64,000 bases of DNA from positions 5,642,001-5,706,000 of the forward strand of contig NZ_CP045701.2 in assembly GCF_009601685.2 (NCBI RefSeq), written 5' to 3'. The notes under the pieces were generated by a model. It saw only the letters and a list, made by a program, of their open reading frames with translations, was not told where the DNA came from and did not search any database. The DNA is from Pseudomonas brassicacearum. GTDB lineage: Bacteria > Pseudomonadota > Gammaproteobacteria > Pseudomonadales > Pseudomonadaceae. Below, piece by piece: positions 49,679-58,513 of this stretch. The position numbers and the translations under genes are program-made. Each line of letters opens with the position of its first letter. Position 1 is the first letter of the stretch.

Positions 49679-49767
49679 TGTGGGAGCAAGGCTTGCCCGC
49701 GATGCCGACAACTCGGTCTGGTTTCAGTCCCCAGCACCTGTCTCGCGAGCAAGCTTTGCTCCCACAG
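49679..49767. repeat. REPIN between katB and ankB
   Basis: TGTGGGAGCAAGGCTTGCCC...GCGAGCAAGCTTTGCTCCCACAG, lying within the 149-base katB-ankB gap, where it may limit read-through from katB to ankB or stabilise the katB 3' end. Confidence 0.88.
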
Positions 49768-49791
49768 GTCATGCCCCTACCCGGCGGCGGA

Positions 49792-51333
49792 TCAGTCGGT
49801 CAGTTTTTCCGCCAGGGCCTTGACCCGGGCCAAGTCGCCTTTGGCGACACGGGCCACGCCAGTGCCGTACTCGGGGTCAGCCTTGTAGAGGAACGACAGG
49901 ATGATGTGCTTGCTCTCGTCATCGGTGGTCGCCAAAGAGCCGCCGAAGCTGTCGATCAGGTCATCGCGCTCTTTCTTGCTGAACGAACGATACAAATCAC
50001 CAGCCTGCTTGAAGTTCTGCTCACGCTGGATCTTCGCCTGCTGAGTGCTACCGCTCAGCGCGGCCTGGCTGTAGCGTGCCGCTTGTGGTTCTTCACGCGG
50101 CGTCAGGCGACTGGGCTGATAATTCACCCCGGTGCTGGTGCTGCCTGAGTTCATCGCACCGTCCTGGTTACCGTTGTTCACCGCCACCTTGGGGGCGTTG
50201 ATCGGCAATTGCAGGGCATTGGCGCCTATCCGGTACATCTGCGTGTCAGCGTAGGAAAATACTCGCCCCTGGAGCAAACGATCCTCGGAAGGTTCGATAC
50301 CCGGTACAAGATTGGCCGGCGCCATGGCCACCTGCTCGGTTTCCTGGAAGACATTCGCCGGGTTGCGGTTCAAGACCATTTGCCCGACTTTTCGCTCAGG
50401 CACGCCCGGCCATATCTTGGTCGCATCCAGTGGGTCGAAGTCGAACTTGGCAAGGTCCCGTGGATTGAGCACCTGGACGTACAAGTCCCACTTCGGGAAG
50501 TCGCCCTTATCAATATGACTCACCAGATCATTTGTCATATGGCTGTAATCTTGACCCTGAACTTTCACAACTTCTTTCGGATCGAGATTTTTCAAGCCCT
50601 GCAAACTTTTCCAATGAAACTTAACGTAATGAACTTCACCCTTGGCGTTAACCAGTTTGTAGGCATGTACACCATTACCGTCCATCTCACGATAACTGGC
50701 CGGTGTCCCGGAGTTGGAATACAACTCGGTCAGGGTACGGGTCGATTCTGGAACATGGGAGAAGAAATCGAATCGGCGTGAATCATCGTCCAGATTAGTC
50801 CGTGGGTCAGGTTTGAAGGCGTGGACCATGTCTGGAAACTTGATGGCATCGCGGATAAAAAAGGTCGGGAAGTTGTTCCCTACCAAGTCCCAATTACCGT
50901 CGGCGGTGTAGAACTTCGTGGCGAAACCACGGGGGTCGCGCAGGGTTTCCGGCGAATGATTGCCGTGCACCACGGCAGAAAAACGCACGAACACTGGCGT
51001 GACCTGGCCTGCGGCAAAGACCTTGGCCTTGGTCAGGTCGCTGAGATCGTCGGAAACCGTGAAGGTGCCGTGGGCGCCGGTGCCGCGGGCATGCACCACG
51101 CGCTCGGGGATGCGTTCACGGTCAAAGCGCTGGAGCTTCTGGATCAACTGCACGTCTTGCAACAGGGTCGGGCCGTTGGGGCCTGCCGTTTGCGAGTTCT
51201 GGTTGTCGCCGACAGCCGCACCGTTGTCCCGGGTCAGGGTGGCCGCGTTGACAGACAAGGACAAAAGGCTCGCGGTCAGCACAAAAAAAGCGCGGCAATG
51301 GGAATAAGCCCCGTGGCCAAGGGAAGTGTTCAT
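49792..51333 (-). CDS. katB: periplasmic catalase KatB
   Basis: 513-residue haem catalase with a cleavable signal peptide ending SVNA. Catalytic His in RVVHARGTGAHG, distal Asn in GNNFPTFFIRD, and haem Tyr in RVFSYADTQMYR. Signal-bearing catalases with an AnkB partner match the H2O2-inducible KatB of P. aeruginosa. OxyR control is expected but I do not mark a site. Confidence 0.94.
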   Translation of the reverse strand: MNTSLGHGAYSHCRAFFVLTASLLSLSVNAATLTRDNGAAVGDNQNSQTAGPNGPTLLQDVQLIQKLQRFDRERIPERVVHARGTGAHGTFTVSDDLSDLTKAKVFAAGQVTPVFVRFSAVVHGNHSPETLRDPRGFATKFYTADGNWDLVGNNFPTFFIRDAIKFPDMVHAFKPDPRTNLDDDSRRFDFFSHVPESTRTLTELYSNSGTPASYREMDGNGVHAYKLVNAKGEVHYVKFHWKSLQGLKNLDPKEVVKVQGQDYSHMTNDLVSHIDKGDFPKWDLYVQVLNPRDLAKFDFDPLDATKIWPGVPERKVGQMVLNRNPANVFQETEQVAMAPANLVPGIEPSEDRLLQGRVFSYADTQMYRIGANALQLPINAPKVAVNNGNQDGAMNSGSTSTGVNYQPSRLTPREEPQAARYSQAALSGSTQQAKIQREQNFKQAGDLYRSFSKKERDDLIDSFGGSLATTDDESKHIILSFLYKADPEYGTGVARVAKGDLARVKALAEKLTD

Positions 51334-51615
51334 AGGCGTGTTCCTCTGATGTTATAGAGCGCATCCATGTGCGCCATCCAGAGGCTAGTGCTCGAAAAAG
51401 GAAAACCTAAATAGAAATACCGTACCGCGCCGATAGAAAAAACGTTGAGGGGCGCCAGGCTGAAACCGCGTATCACGCGCGATTGATGGCACTTTGAAAA
51501 CTTTTCACCCGGGACCGGGTCGATAACTGAAGCTTTGTAAGCTGGCGTTTCGAGCAGGACTCGTTGGGCTGATTTACACTGCCACTCATCTTTCATCTGT
51601 CACAAGGAATAGCTC

Positions 51616-52029
51616 ATGGGCGTGCTAAGCGAGTTCAAGGCCTTCGCGGTCAAAGGCAATGTCGTCGACATGGCCGTCGGGATCATCATCGGTGCCGCTT
51701 TCGGCAAAATCGTTTCGTCATTCGTTGGCGATGTGATCATGCCCCCCCTCGGCCTGCTGATCGGTGGGGTGGACTTCAGTGACCTGGCCATCACCCTCAA
51801 GGCCGCCCAGGGTGATGCGCCCGCCGTGCTCCTGGCCTACGGTAAATTCATCCAGAGCACCATCGACTTCATCATCGTGGCGTTTGCCATTTTCATGGGC
51901 GTCAAGGCCATCAACCGCCTCAAGCGCGAAGAAGCCGTAGCCCCCAGCGCGCCTCCGGTTCCAACCAAGGAAGAACTGCTGCTCAGTGAGATTCGCGATC
52001 TGCTCAAGGCCCAGAACGAGCGGCCCTGA
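51616..52029 (+). CDS. mscL: large-conductance mechanosensitive channel MscL
   Basis: 137-residue channel subunit that opens under hypo-osmotic shock. [22 protein letters not shown] with the pore-lining TM1 ([22 protein letters not shown]), a periplasmic loop, TM2 (about 75-97) and a C-terminal amphipathic helix (EIRDLLKAQ) are all present. AAGGAA lies eight bases before the ATG. Confidence 0.96.
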   Translation: MGVLSEFKAFAVKGNVVDMAVGIIIGAAFGKIVSSFVGDVIMPPLGLLIGGVDFSDLAITLKAAQGDAPAVLLAYGKFIQSTIDFIIVAFAIFMGVKAINRLKREEAVAPSAPPVPTKEELLLSEIRDLLKAQNERP

Positions 52030-52064
52030 GGCAGTCAGTCACTGACACCTCTTGCTCCCGCCGG

Positions 52065-52168
52065 GTGTAGGAGCTGCCGCAGGCTGCGATCTTTTGATCT
52101 TGATCTTGATCTTGATCTTTCGCTTGAGATTCAAGCGCCAGGGGAAAGATCGCAGCCTCGTTGCACTC
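52065..52168. repeat. second-family REP pair with a TTGATC tandem
   Basis: Left arm GTGTAGGAGCTGCCGCAGGC and a right arm AAGATCGCAGCCTCGTTGCA, the same family as at 40388. Its loop has four copies of TTGATC (52094-52117). Confidence 0.75.
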
Positions 52169-52170
52169 GA

Positions 52171-52236
52171 CAGCTCCTACACAGCTCCTACACAGCTCCT
52201 AGACCGCTCCTACACAGCTCCTACACTGCGCCTACA
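52171..52236. repeat. tandem array of six 11-base units
   Basis: Units: CAGCTCCTACA, CAGCTCCTACA, CAGCTCCTAGA, CCGCTCCTACA, CAGCTCCTACA, CTGCGCCTACA, exactly 11 bases each. It continues the right tail of the REP pair, whose usual end is a single CAGCTCCTAC. Confidence 0.9.
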
Positions 52237-52259
52237 TGCATGGGGCAACCCGTCTTTTC

Positions 52260-53036
52260 CTACCAGTAGTTTTCCACCGCCACCTGGCCTGGCCGGCGGG
52301 TCAGGCTCAGTTGTAGCCCTCTGGCCTTGAGCAACTTGCGCGTGTCATCGATCATTTGCGGATTGCCGCACAGCATCACTCGCGAATGTTCCGGCGTCAG
52401 TGCCACGCCAGCTGCCCGCTCCAGCTCGCCATTTTCGATCAGCGTGGTGATGCGCCCACTGAGCGCCACCGGATGCTGCTCACGGGTGACGGTCGCAATG
52501 AAACGGAACTTATGAGCGTACTCGGCCAGGTAGTCGCGCTGGGGCAGTTCCTTGATCAGCTCCTGATACGCCAGTTCCCGCGCCTCGCGCACGCTATATA
52601 CCAGGATGATCCGCTCGAATTTTTCCCAGGCCTCAAAATCCTGGAGGATAGAAAGAAACGGCGCCACACCTGTTCCCGTAGACAACAGCCACAAATCCCG
52701 ACCATCGACAAAGCGATCCAGTGTCAGATAGCCGAAAGCCTGGCGATCGACCAACAGTTCGTCACCTGGCTGCAGGCGGCTGAGCTCACTGGTGAACTCG
52801 CCATCGGGAACCACGATGGAAAAGAACTCGAGGAACTCGTCGAACGGCGAAGACACCATGGAATACGCCCGCCAGACGGTGGTCCCGTCCGCCTTGACGA
52901 CCCCCAGCCGGGCAAACTGACCGGCCCGGAAGCGAAAGCCGCGGTCCCGGGTCACGCGCAAAGTAAACAAATGAGGCGTCAACGGCTGGACATCGAGCAG
53001 GGTTTGGCGGGTGAACTTCTCTGCGCTATCGGTCAT
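52260..53036 (-). CDS. fpr: ferredoxin--NADP reductase Fpr
   Basis: 258-residue FAD protein that passes electrons between NADPH and ferredoxin/flavodoxin. FAD motif RAYSMVSSP, NADP-binding GTGVAPFLSI, and the C-terminal VENYW. It takes the place of PAO1 PA4615/fpr near mscL and katB. Oxidative-stress and FinR control are known in Pseudomonas, but no finR lies in the window; the gene upstream is a LuxR solo. Confidence 0.93.
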   Translation of the reverse strand: MTDSAEKFTRQTLLDVQPLTPHLFTLRVTRDRGFRFRAGQFARLGVVKADGTTVWRAYSMVSSPFDEFLEFFSIVVPDGEFTSELSRLQPGDELLVDRQAFGYLTLDRFVDGRDLWLLSTGTGVAPFLSILQDFEAWEKFERIILVYSVREARELAYQELIKELPQRDYLAEYAHKFRFIATVTREQHPVALSGRITTLIENGELERAAGVALTPEHSRVMLCGNPQMIDDTRKLLKARGLQLSLTRRPGQVAVENYW

Positions 53037-53326
53037 GAGTCACTCCAATGGGTCGAGACTTGCAGTGTCCCGCAAAGCGAGCGTCTTCACCACCGATGAC
53101 GAATAATGGCACTTTGGCCGCAAACCGCGCTTGCTCAATAAAAACTTTTTCCTAACTTATACAAACTGCAAAATTCTGTAAAAAAATCGACTAAAAAAAC
53201 TTATTTGCTTAAACATTTCAACTGTAAGAAAACAAAAAAATCTCACTACAAAGTAAGAAAAGTCCTACACTAAAATTTCGCATTACGGATTGGATCCACA
53301 AGGATTAATCAACCCAGGAGACAGCG

Positions 53327-54040
53327 ATGGACAAGTGGAAAGACTTGACACTGAGAAAGTTATCCTGTGAAAAAGACCTTCAGACGGCCTATCGTCTGGT
53401 ACTTAATTTCTTTAACAATCAAGGATTTGAATATTGCGCATTCGCAGCCTATCTCGGAAATCCCGACAAGCACACCAGCAAGGTGAGCCTCAATAACTAC
53501 CCTTATGGATGGGATAGACTTTATGAACAAAATGGTTATGTCTCGAACGACCCCTTAGTAGCACATTGCAATCAATCATCGCTTCCAATCCTGTGGAATG
53601 AGACTGTCTTTGCCCAGGCCCCCAAGTTGTGGCGAGAACTTAATAGACAGGGACTCAAGCACGGCTGGACCCAGTCCGTTCATGACGAACAAGGGATGCA
53701 GTGCAGTCTGTTCAGTCTCGCACGAACCCATTGTCCCATCGATATCGAGGAGCACTATGCAAATCTCGGCTACGCCATTTTTGCCAGTCAGCGGCTGCAT
53801 GCACTTGCCAGCAAAAAACTGTCCGACGCCATCGTGGTCAAGCAGAACTATCACTTGTCACCGAGAGAAATCGAAGTGCTGAGATGGTCTGCCGAAGGCA
53901 AGACGGCGTCGGAAGTGGGCAGGATTCTCTGTCTTTCCGAACGGACCGTGAATTTCCATGTGTGCAGTTGCATGCGAAAACTGAACGTCAGCAATAAAAT
54001 TTCAGCGGTGGCAAAAGCCGCCCAGATCCATGTGATCTGA
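53327..54040 (+). CDS. LuxR-family solo regulator with AHL-binding domain
   Basis: 237-residue quorum-sensing-type regulator. The autoinducer domain keeps the conserved residues W62, Y66, D75, P76, W90 and G113 (equivalents of TraR W57, Y61, D70, P71, W85, G113), so the AHL pocket is probably functional. The C-terminal LuxR HTH (about 175-237) has LSPREIEVL, EGKT and LSERTVNFHV. No luxI-type synthase is in the window. CAGGAGACAGCG precedes the ATG. The 290-base upstream gap is markedly AT-rich with several A runs, unlike the neighbours, which suggests transfer or silencing by an H-NS-like (MvaT) protein. Confidence 0.88.
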   Translation: MDKWKDLTLRKLSCEKDLQTAYRLVLNFFNNQGFEYCAFAAYLGNPDKHTSKVSLNNYPYGWDRLYEQNGYVSNDPLVAHCNQSSLPILWNETVFAQAPKLWRELNRQGLKHGWTQSVHDEQGMQCSLFSLARTHCPIDIEEHYANLGYAIFASQRLHALASKKLSDAIVVKQNYHLSPREIEVLRWSAEGKTASEVGRILCLSERTVNFHVCSCMRKLNVSNKISAVAKAAQIHVI

Positions 54041-54222
54041 ACAGTGGAGTGACAGTGCCGGGCAAAAAAACCCGCGAGTAATGTGCAACAAAAAAACGTA
54101 CCATTTACGGCTCCACTTGGATGATGCCGCTTCTTGCACGCGACGCAGTTCATTCAGGCGGTCCCGCACAGACACCTACCTCCAGGCAGCGGGACATTCG
54201 TTGATCTCCAGAGTCCCCAGCC

Positions 54223-55362
54223 ATGCCCCTGCTCGACAGTCCCTTCGCCCAACTCGACCTGATCCGCCAACCCGAACAGCAGAACGAACCGCTGCAAGCC
54301 TTCGATGCGGCCGATGAATACCTGCTCGCGTACCTGGCCGAACAACAGCCGAGCGTGCAGACTCGGGTCCTGGTGCTCAATGACGGCTTTGGCGCCCTGG
54401 CGGCCAGCCTGGCGGGCAACGTCCTGGTGACCAGCAGCGGCGATTCCTTCCTGGCATTGCAGGCGCTGGAGAAAAACCTGGTGCGCAACGGCCGCCCCTT
54501 CGATGCGGTGCCGACGTTGCCTGCCAGCGAACCGCTGACTGGCCCGTTCGATCGCGTCCTGGTCAAAGTGCCGAAAACCCTGGCCTTGCTGGAAGAACAA
54601 CTGATTCGCCTGCAAGGCCAACTCGCGCCAGGCGCCCAAGTGATTGCCGGGGCCATGATCAAGCACCTGCCCCGGGCCGCTGGCGATTTGTTGGAGCGGT
54701 ATATCGGCCCGGTGCAGGCCTCCCTGGCGGTGAAAAAAGCGCGGCTGTTGATTGCCACGCCACAAGCCAGTTCCTCACAAAGCAGTGCACCGACCGTATC
54801 GCCCTATCCCACGCGCTACTGGCTGGACGAGCCGAAGATCGAACTGCTCAACCATGCCAATGTGTTCTGCCGCGAAGGCCTGGACATCGGCACCCGCGCG
54901 TTCCTGCCACATCTGCCGAAAAACCTCGGGACGGCCCGGGTCGCGGACCTGGGATGCGGCAACGGCGTGCTGGCCATCGCCAGTGCCCTGCAAAACCCCG
55001 AGGCCCTCTACACCCTGGTGGACGAGTCCTATATGGCCGTGCAATCGGCCGCCGAGAATTGGCGTGCGGCCCTGGGCGAACGCGAAGTGATCATCCGAGC
55101 CGGTGATGGCCTGGCTGGGCAAGAGGCGCAGTCACTGGACGTGGTGTTGTGCAATCCGCCCTTCCACCAGCAGCAGGTGGTGGGCGATTTCCTCGCCTGG
55201 CGGATGTTCCAGCAGGCTCGCGAAGCGCTGGTGGTAGGCGGCGCGTTGTACATCGTCGGCAACCGGCACCTGGGTTACCACAGCAAATTGGCGCGGCTGT
55301 TCCGCGGCGTCGAGCAAGTGGCCGCCACACCGAAATTCGTGATCCTCAAGGCCCGCAAGTAA
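54223..55362 (+). CDS. rlmG: 23S rRNA (guanine-1835-N2)-methyltransferase RlmG
   Basis: 379-residue SAM-dependent methyltransferase of the RsmC/RlmG family: an N-terminal degenerate domain (about 1-175) and a C-terminal catalytic domain with DLGCGNGVLAI (about 244) and NPPF (about 310). The family modifies m2G1835 in 23S rRNA. It ends in a REP hairpin shared with the cio operon. Confidence 0.93.
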   Translation: MPLLDSPFAQLDLIRQPEQQNEPLQAFDAADEYLLAYLAEQQPSVQTRVLVLNDGFGALAASLAGNVLVTSSGDSFLALQALEKNLVRNGRPFDAVPTLPASEPLTGPFDRVLVKVPKTLALLEEQLIRLQGQLAPGAQVIAGAMIKHLPRAAGDLLERYIGPVQASLAVKKARLLIATPQASSSQSSAPTVSPYPTRYWLDEPKIELLNHANVFCREGLDIGTRAFLPHLPKNLGTARVADLGCGNGVLAIASALQNPEALYTLVDESYMAVQSAAENWRAALGEREVIIRAGDGLAGQEAQSLDVVLCNPPFHQQQVVGDFLAWRMFQQAREALVVGGALYIVGNRHLGYHSKLARLFRGVEQVAATPKFVILKARK

Positions 55363-55370
55363 AGGGTCCT

Positions 55371-55398
55371 TTGTGGGAGCAAACGCTTGCTCCCACAA
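55371..55398. terminator. REP hairpin acting as shared terminator
   Basis: TTGTGGGAGCAA and TTGCTCCCACAA arms, perfect 12-base stem with a short loop, between the converging rlmG and DUF2474/cio genes, and followed on both strands by A/T-rich bases. Confidence 0.65.
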
Positions 55399-55403
55399 AA
55401 ATT

Positions 55404-55568
55404 TCAGTGAGTGGTCAGGCCTGCGGCATTCATGAACATCCGCATCAGGCTGGCGACGATGAACAGCGCCAGCACACTGCCGGTCCAGATCAACGCCAGC
55501 CAGCCGAGCCGCTGCCAGAGTGGCTTGCGTTCGGCGGCCTCGATGTCTTTCAAGTCAGGTTTGGCCAT
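55404..55568 (-). CDS. DUF2474 family small membrane protein of the cio operon
   Basis: 54-residue protein with a single transmembrane helix (about 24-45, WLALIWTGSVLALFIVASL) after a charged N-terminus. DUF2474 proteins are encoded next to cydAB/cioAB. It starts 11 bases after cioB, so it is translated with it and may be a CydX-like accessory subunit; that role is inferred. The longer frame to 55754 is the antisense of cioB and not used. Confidence 0.8.
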   Translation of the reverse strand: MAKPDLKDIEAAERKPLWQRLGWLALIWTGSVLALFIVASLMRMFMNAAGLTTH

Positions 55569-55579
55569 GCTCGACGCCC

Positions 55580-56587
55580 TCAATGGTAGCCGTCGTCGTG
55601 GGTCACCTTGCCGCGGAACACGTAGTAGCTCCAGAAGGTGTACACCAGGATCAACGGGATGATGAACAGCGTGCCCACCAGCATGAAGCCCTGGCTCTGG
55701 GGCGGTGACGAGGCGTCCCAGATCGAGATGGACGGCGGCACGATGTTCGGCCACAGGCTGATGCCCAAGCCGCTGTAGCCGAGGAAGATCAGTACCAGGG
55801 TCAGGATGAAGGGCGTGTAGTTGGCATTGCGTGCCACCGCGCGGAACAAACCGTACATGGTCACCAGCACCAGGATCGGCACCGGCAAGAACCAGAACAG
55901 ATTCGGCAAGGTGAACCAGCGGGCCGCGATGTCCGCATGGGCCAGTGGTGTCCAGATGCTGACGATGCCGATCACCGCCAGCACCACGATCGCCAGCGGC
56001 CGGGCCAGGTCATGCATCTGCTCTTGCAACTTGCCCTCGGTCTTCATGATCAGCCAGGTGCAACCGAGCAGCGCGTAGGCGGCGATCAACGCCAGGCCAC
56101 AGAACATGGTGAATGGCGTGAACCAGTCCAAGGAACCGCCGGCGAACTGGCGGTTGACCACCTCGAAGCCGTCGATGAACGCTCCCAGCGCCACGCCCTG
56201 GAAGAAGGTGGCCGTCAGCGAACCGCCAATGAATGCCTTGTCCCAGAGATGACGCTTCTCAGCCTTGGCCTTGAAGCGGAACTCAAAGGCCACGCCGCGG
56301 AAGATCAAGCCGATGAGCATCAGGATCAACGGCAGGTACAGCGCCGAGAGCACCACCGAATAAGCCAGCGGAAACGCCCCGAACAACCCGGCACCGCCCA
56401 GCACCAGCCAGGTTTCGTTACCGTCCCAGACCGGTGCCACGGTGTTCATCATCACGTCACGGTCGCGTTCGCCCTTGACGAAGGGGAAGAGAATGCCGAT
56501 CCCCAGGTCGAAGCCGTCCATGACCACGTACATCATGATGCCGAAGATGATGACCACGGCCCAGATCAGCGGAAGATCAATACCCAT
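55580..56587 (-). CDS. cioB: cyanide-insensitive quinol oxidase subunit II CioB (CydB-like)
   Basis: 335-residue membrane subunit II of the bd-type quinol oxidase. Opening MGIDLPLIWAVVIIFGIMMYVVMDGFDLG and the WDGNETWLVLGG motif are diagnostic. Starts three bases after the cioA stop (56591), so the subunits are coupled. Confidence 0.94.
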   Translation of the reverse strand: MGIDLPLIWAVVIIFGIMMYVVMDGFDLGIGILFPFVKGERDRDVMMNTVAPVWDGNETWLVLGGAGLFGAFPLAYSVVLSALYLPLILMLIGLIFRGVAFEFRFKAKAEKRHLWDKAFIGGSLTATFFQGVALGAFIDGFEVVNRQFAGGSLDWFTPFTMFCGLALIAAYALLGCTWLIMKTEGKLQEQMHDLARPLAIVVLAVIGIVSIWTPLAHADIAARWFTLPNLFWFLPVPILVLVTMYGLFRAVARNANYTPFILTLVLIFLGYSGLGISLWPNIVPPSISIWDASSPPQSQGFMLVGTLFIIPLILVYTFWSYYVFRGKVTHDDGYH

Positions 56588-56590
56588 GAC

Positions 56591-58030
56591 TCAATTCCCC
56601 TTGTTCGAGCGGTCGTTGTGGTCCACGTCGTCGTCGCCTTCGTTGGCAGCCGACAATGGCCGAGCCGGGGTGCGTTTCTGCCCCGGACCGCCATCGGTCG
56701 GCTCGACTTCGTGGGCCACTGGTCCCTTGCGCACCAGACGCATCATGTAGCTCAAGCCTGCGCCGAACAGCGCGAAATACACCACGACAAACAGCACCAA
56801 GGTGATGCTCATCTGCGCAAAACTGTGCCCGGACGAAGCATCGGCCGTGCGCATCAGGCCATAGACCACCCATGGCTGGCGACCGATCTCAGTGGTAAAC
56901 CAGCCGGCCAGGATCGCGACCAGTCCGGACGGCCCCATCCACAGCACCATGTAGAGGAACGGCCGGGATTGATAGATCCGATCGTTGCGGCGCAGCCACA
57001 GGCTGCACAGCCCGGTGAAAATCATCAGCAACCCGAGGCCGACCATGACCCGGAACGACCAGAACACAATGGTCGAGTTCGGTCGGTCCTCAGGCGGGAA
57101 CTCCTTGAGGGCCGGCACCTGCTTGTCCAGGCTGTGGGTCAGGATCAGGCTGCCCAGGTAAGGAATTTCCACGGCGTATTTGGTCTTTTCCGCCTTCATG
57201 TCGGGCCAGCCGAACAGGATCAACGGGGTCGGTTCATTGCCGACGTTTTCCCAGTGGCCCTCGATGGCGGCGATTTTCGCCGGTTGATGCTTGAGGGTGT
57301 TCAGGCCATGGAAGTCGCCAATGACCGCCTGTATCGGCGCCACCAGCAAGGCCATCCACATCGCCATCGACAGCATCCGGCGGATGGCCGGGTTGTCGCG
57401 ACCGCGCAGCAAATGCCAGGCCGCCGACGAGCCGACGAAAAACGCCGTGGCGACAAACGCTGCAGTGGACATGTGCAGCAATCGATAAGGAAACGAAGGG
57501 TTGAACACCACCGCCAGCCAGTCCACCGGGATCACCCGGCCGTCGATGATTTCGTAACCCTGGGGGGTTTGCATCCAGCTGTTGGAGGACAGGATCCAGA
57601 AGGTCGAGATCAGGGTGCCGATCGCCACCATGACCGTGGAAAAGAAATGCAGGCCGCGACCGACGCGATTCCAGCCGAACAGCATCACACCCAGGAAACC
57701 GGCCTCGAGGAAAAACGCCGTGAGCACCTCGTAGGTCAGCAACGGCCCGGTCACCGCACCAGCGAAGTCCGAGAAACGGCTCCAGTTGGTCCCGAACTGA
57801 TAGGCCATGACCAACCCGGACACCACCCCCATGCCGAAGTTGACGGCAAATATCTTCGACCAGAAGTGGTACAGGTCGCGGTAGGTGTCATCGCGGGTCT
57901 TGAGCCACAAGCCTTCGAGTACCGCCAGGTAACTCGCCAGGCCAATGGTGATGGCCGGGAACAGGATGTGGAACGAGATGGTGAACGCGAACTGGATTCG
58001 GGCGAGATCGAGCGCCTCCAAACCGAACAT
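56591..58030 (-). CDS. cioA: cyanide-insensitive quinol oxidase subunit I CioA (CydA-like)
   Basis: 479-residue subunit I. H21 of the haem b595 site, GRQPW and the EVLTAFFLEAGFLG helix are present. The periplasmic Q-loop is short, so the protein is smaller than E. coli CydA (522), which is typical of the CIO group. The oxidase gives cyanide-resistant respiration. AGAGGAAG precedes the ATG. An ANR-like box lies about 155 bases upstream. Confidence 0.94.
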   Translation of the reverse strand: MFGLEALDLARIQFAFTISFHILFPAITIGLASYLAVLEGLWLKTRDDTYRDLYHFWSKIFAVNFGMGVVSGLVMAYQFGTNWSRFSDFAGAVTGPLLTYEVLTAFFLEAGFLGVMLFGWNRVGRGLHFFSTVMVAIGTLISTFWILSSNSWMQTPQGYEIIDGRVIPVDWLAVVFNPSFPYRLLHMSTAAFVATAFFVGSSAAWHLLRGRDNPAIRRMLSMAMWMALLVAPIQAVIGDFHGLNTLKHQPAKIAAIEGHWENVGNEPTPLILFGWPDMKAEKTKYAVEIPYLGSLILTHSLDKQVPALKEFPPEDRPNSTIVFWSFRVMVGLGLLMIFTGLCSLWLRRNDRIYQSRPFLYMVLWMGPSGLVAILAGWFTTEIGRQPWVVYGLMRTADASSGHSFAQMSITLVLFVVVYFALFGAGLSYMMRLVRKGPVAHEVEPTDGGPGQKRTPARPLSAANEGDDDVDHNDRSNKGN

Positions 58031-58185
58031 AAGTCTTCCTCTGTCAGGTAAAACCGGCTGCGGGTGGGGCCTGCATCACAATCCCCAGGGATATGGAGTG
58101 CGATGCTTTTCAAATCGTTCTTTTTATAACCGTCACAACGCAGGACTCTGGCCGGATGGCCGCCAGCCCAACGCCCCGAAAGGTA

Positions 58186-58199
58186 TTGACCTGGATCAA
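58186..58199. promoter_or_regulatory. ANR/FNR-box-like site upstream of cioA
   Basis: TTGACCTGGATCAA, 9 of 10 specified bases of the TTGAT-N4-ATCAA consensus. It is palindromic and lies in the cioA 5' gap (58031-58513), where ANR is known to repress cioAB in P. aeruginosa. Confidence 0.7.
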
Positions 58200-58281
58200 G
58201 CAATGCTCAAAGAGTAGCCGCATTCTCGTCGATGAACGGCGTGGTCGTTTGTCGCGTGACAGGTTGTCTCAGTGCTGACTG

Positions 58282-58400
58282 AGGCGAGGGGATATGTGGG
58301 AGCAAGGCTTGCCCGCGATGAAGGCGATGCGGTCTTTCAGAAATCGAGTCGCGTCCATCGCGGGCAAGCCTTGCTCCCACAGATAAATCCCCTCGCCACA
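58282..58400. repeat. REPIN nested inside the GGCGAGGGGAT palindrome
   Basis: Outer arms GGCGAGGGGATAT and ATAAATCCCCTCGCCACA enclose a REPIN (58295-58381; TGTGGGAGCAAGGCTTGCCC...GGGCAAGCCTTGCTCCCACA). The palindrome without insert is found at 6955-6984. The gap 58031-58513 has this, the ANR-like box and no gene. Confidence 0.85.
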
Positions 58401-58513
58401 AAAACGGTGCGATGTGAAAGATCGATGCTTGGCTAACTATTTTTCCCGACACCGCAACTTCCAGTTACAGCTCGGTGATAATCTCGATGCCTTCATCACC
58501 GGACCCGTCATAG

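Noticed and set aside
53100..53326. lux box upstream of the LuxR solo
   Set aside because: ACTGCAAAATTCTGTA resembles half of a lux box but the second half does not match; not strong enough to call.
55937..58051. 704-residue plus-strand open frame
   Set aside because: Antisense of cioAB; same shadow composition.
20787..58400. CRISPR array from the repeated GTGGGAGC palindromes
   Set aside because: The copies are dispersed and in inverted pairs, with no direct repeats at regular 30-40-base spacing.
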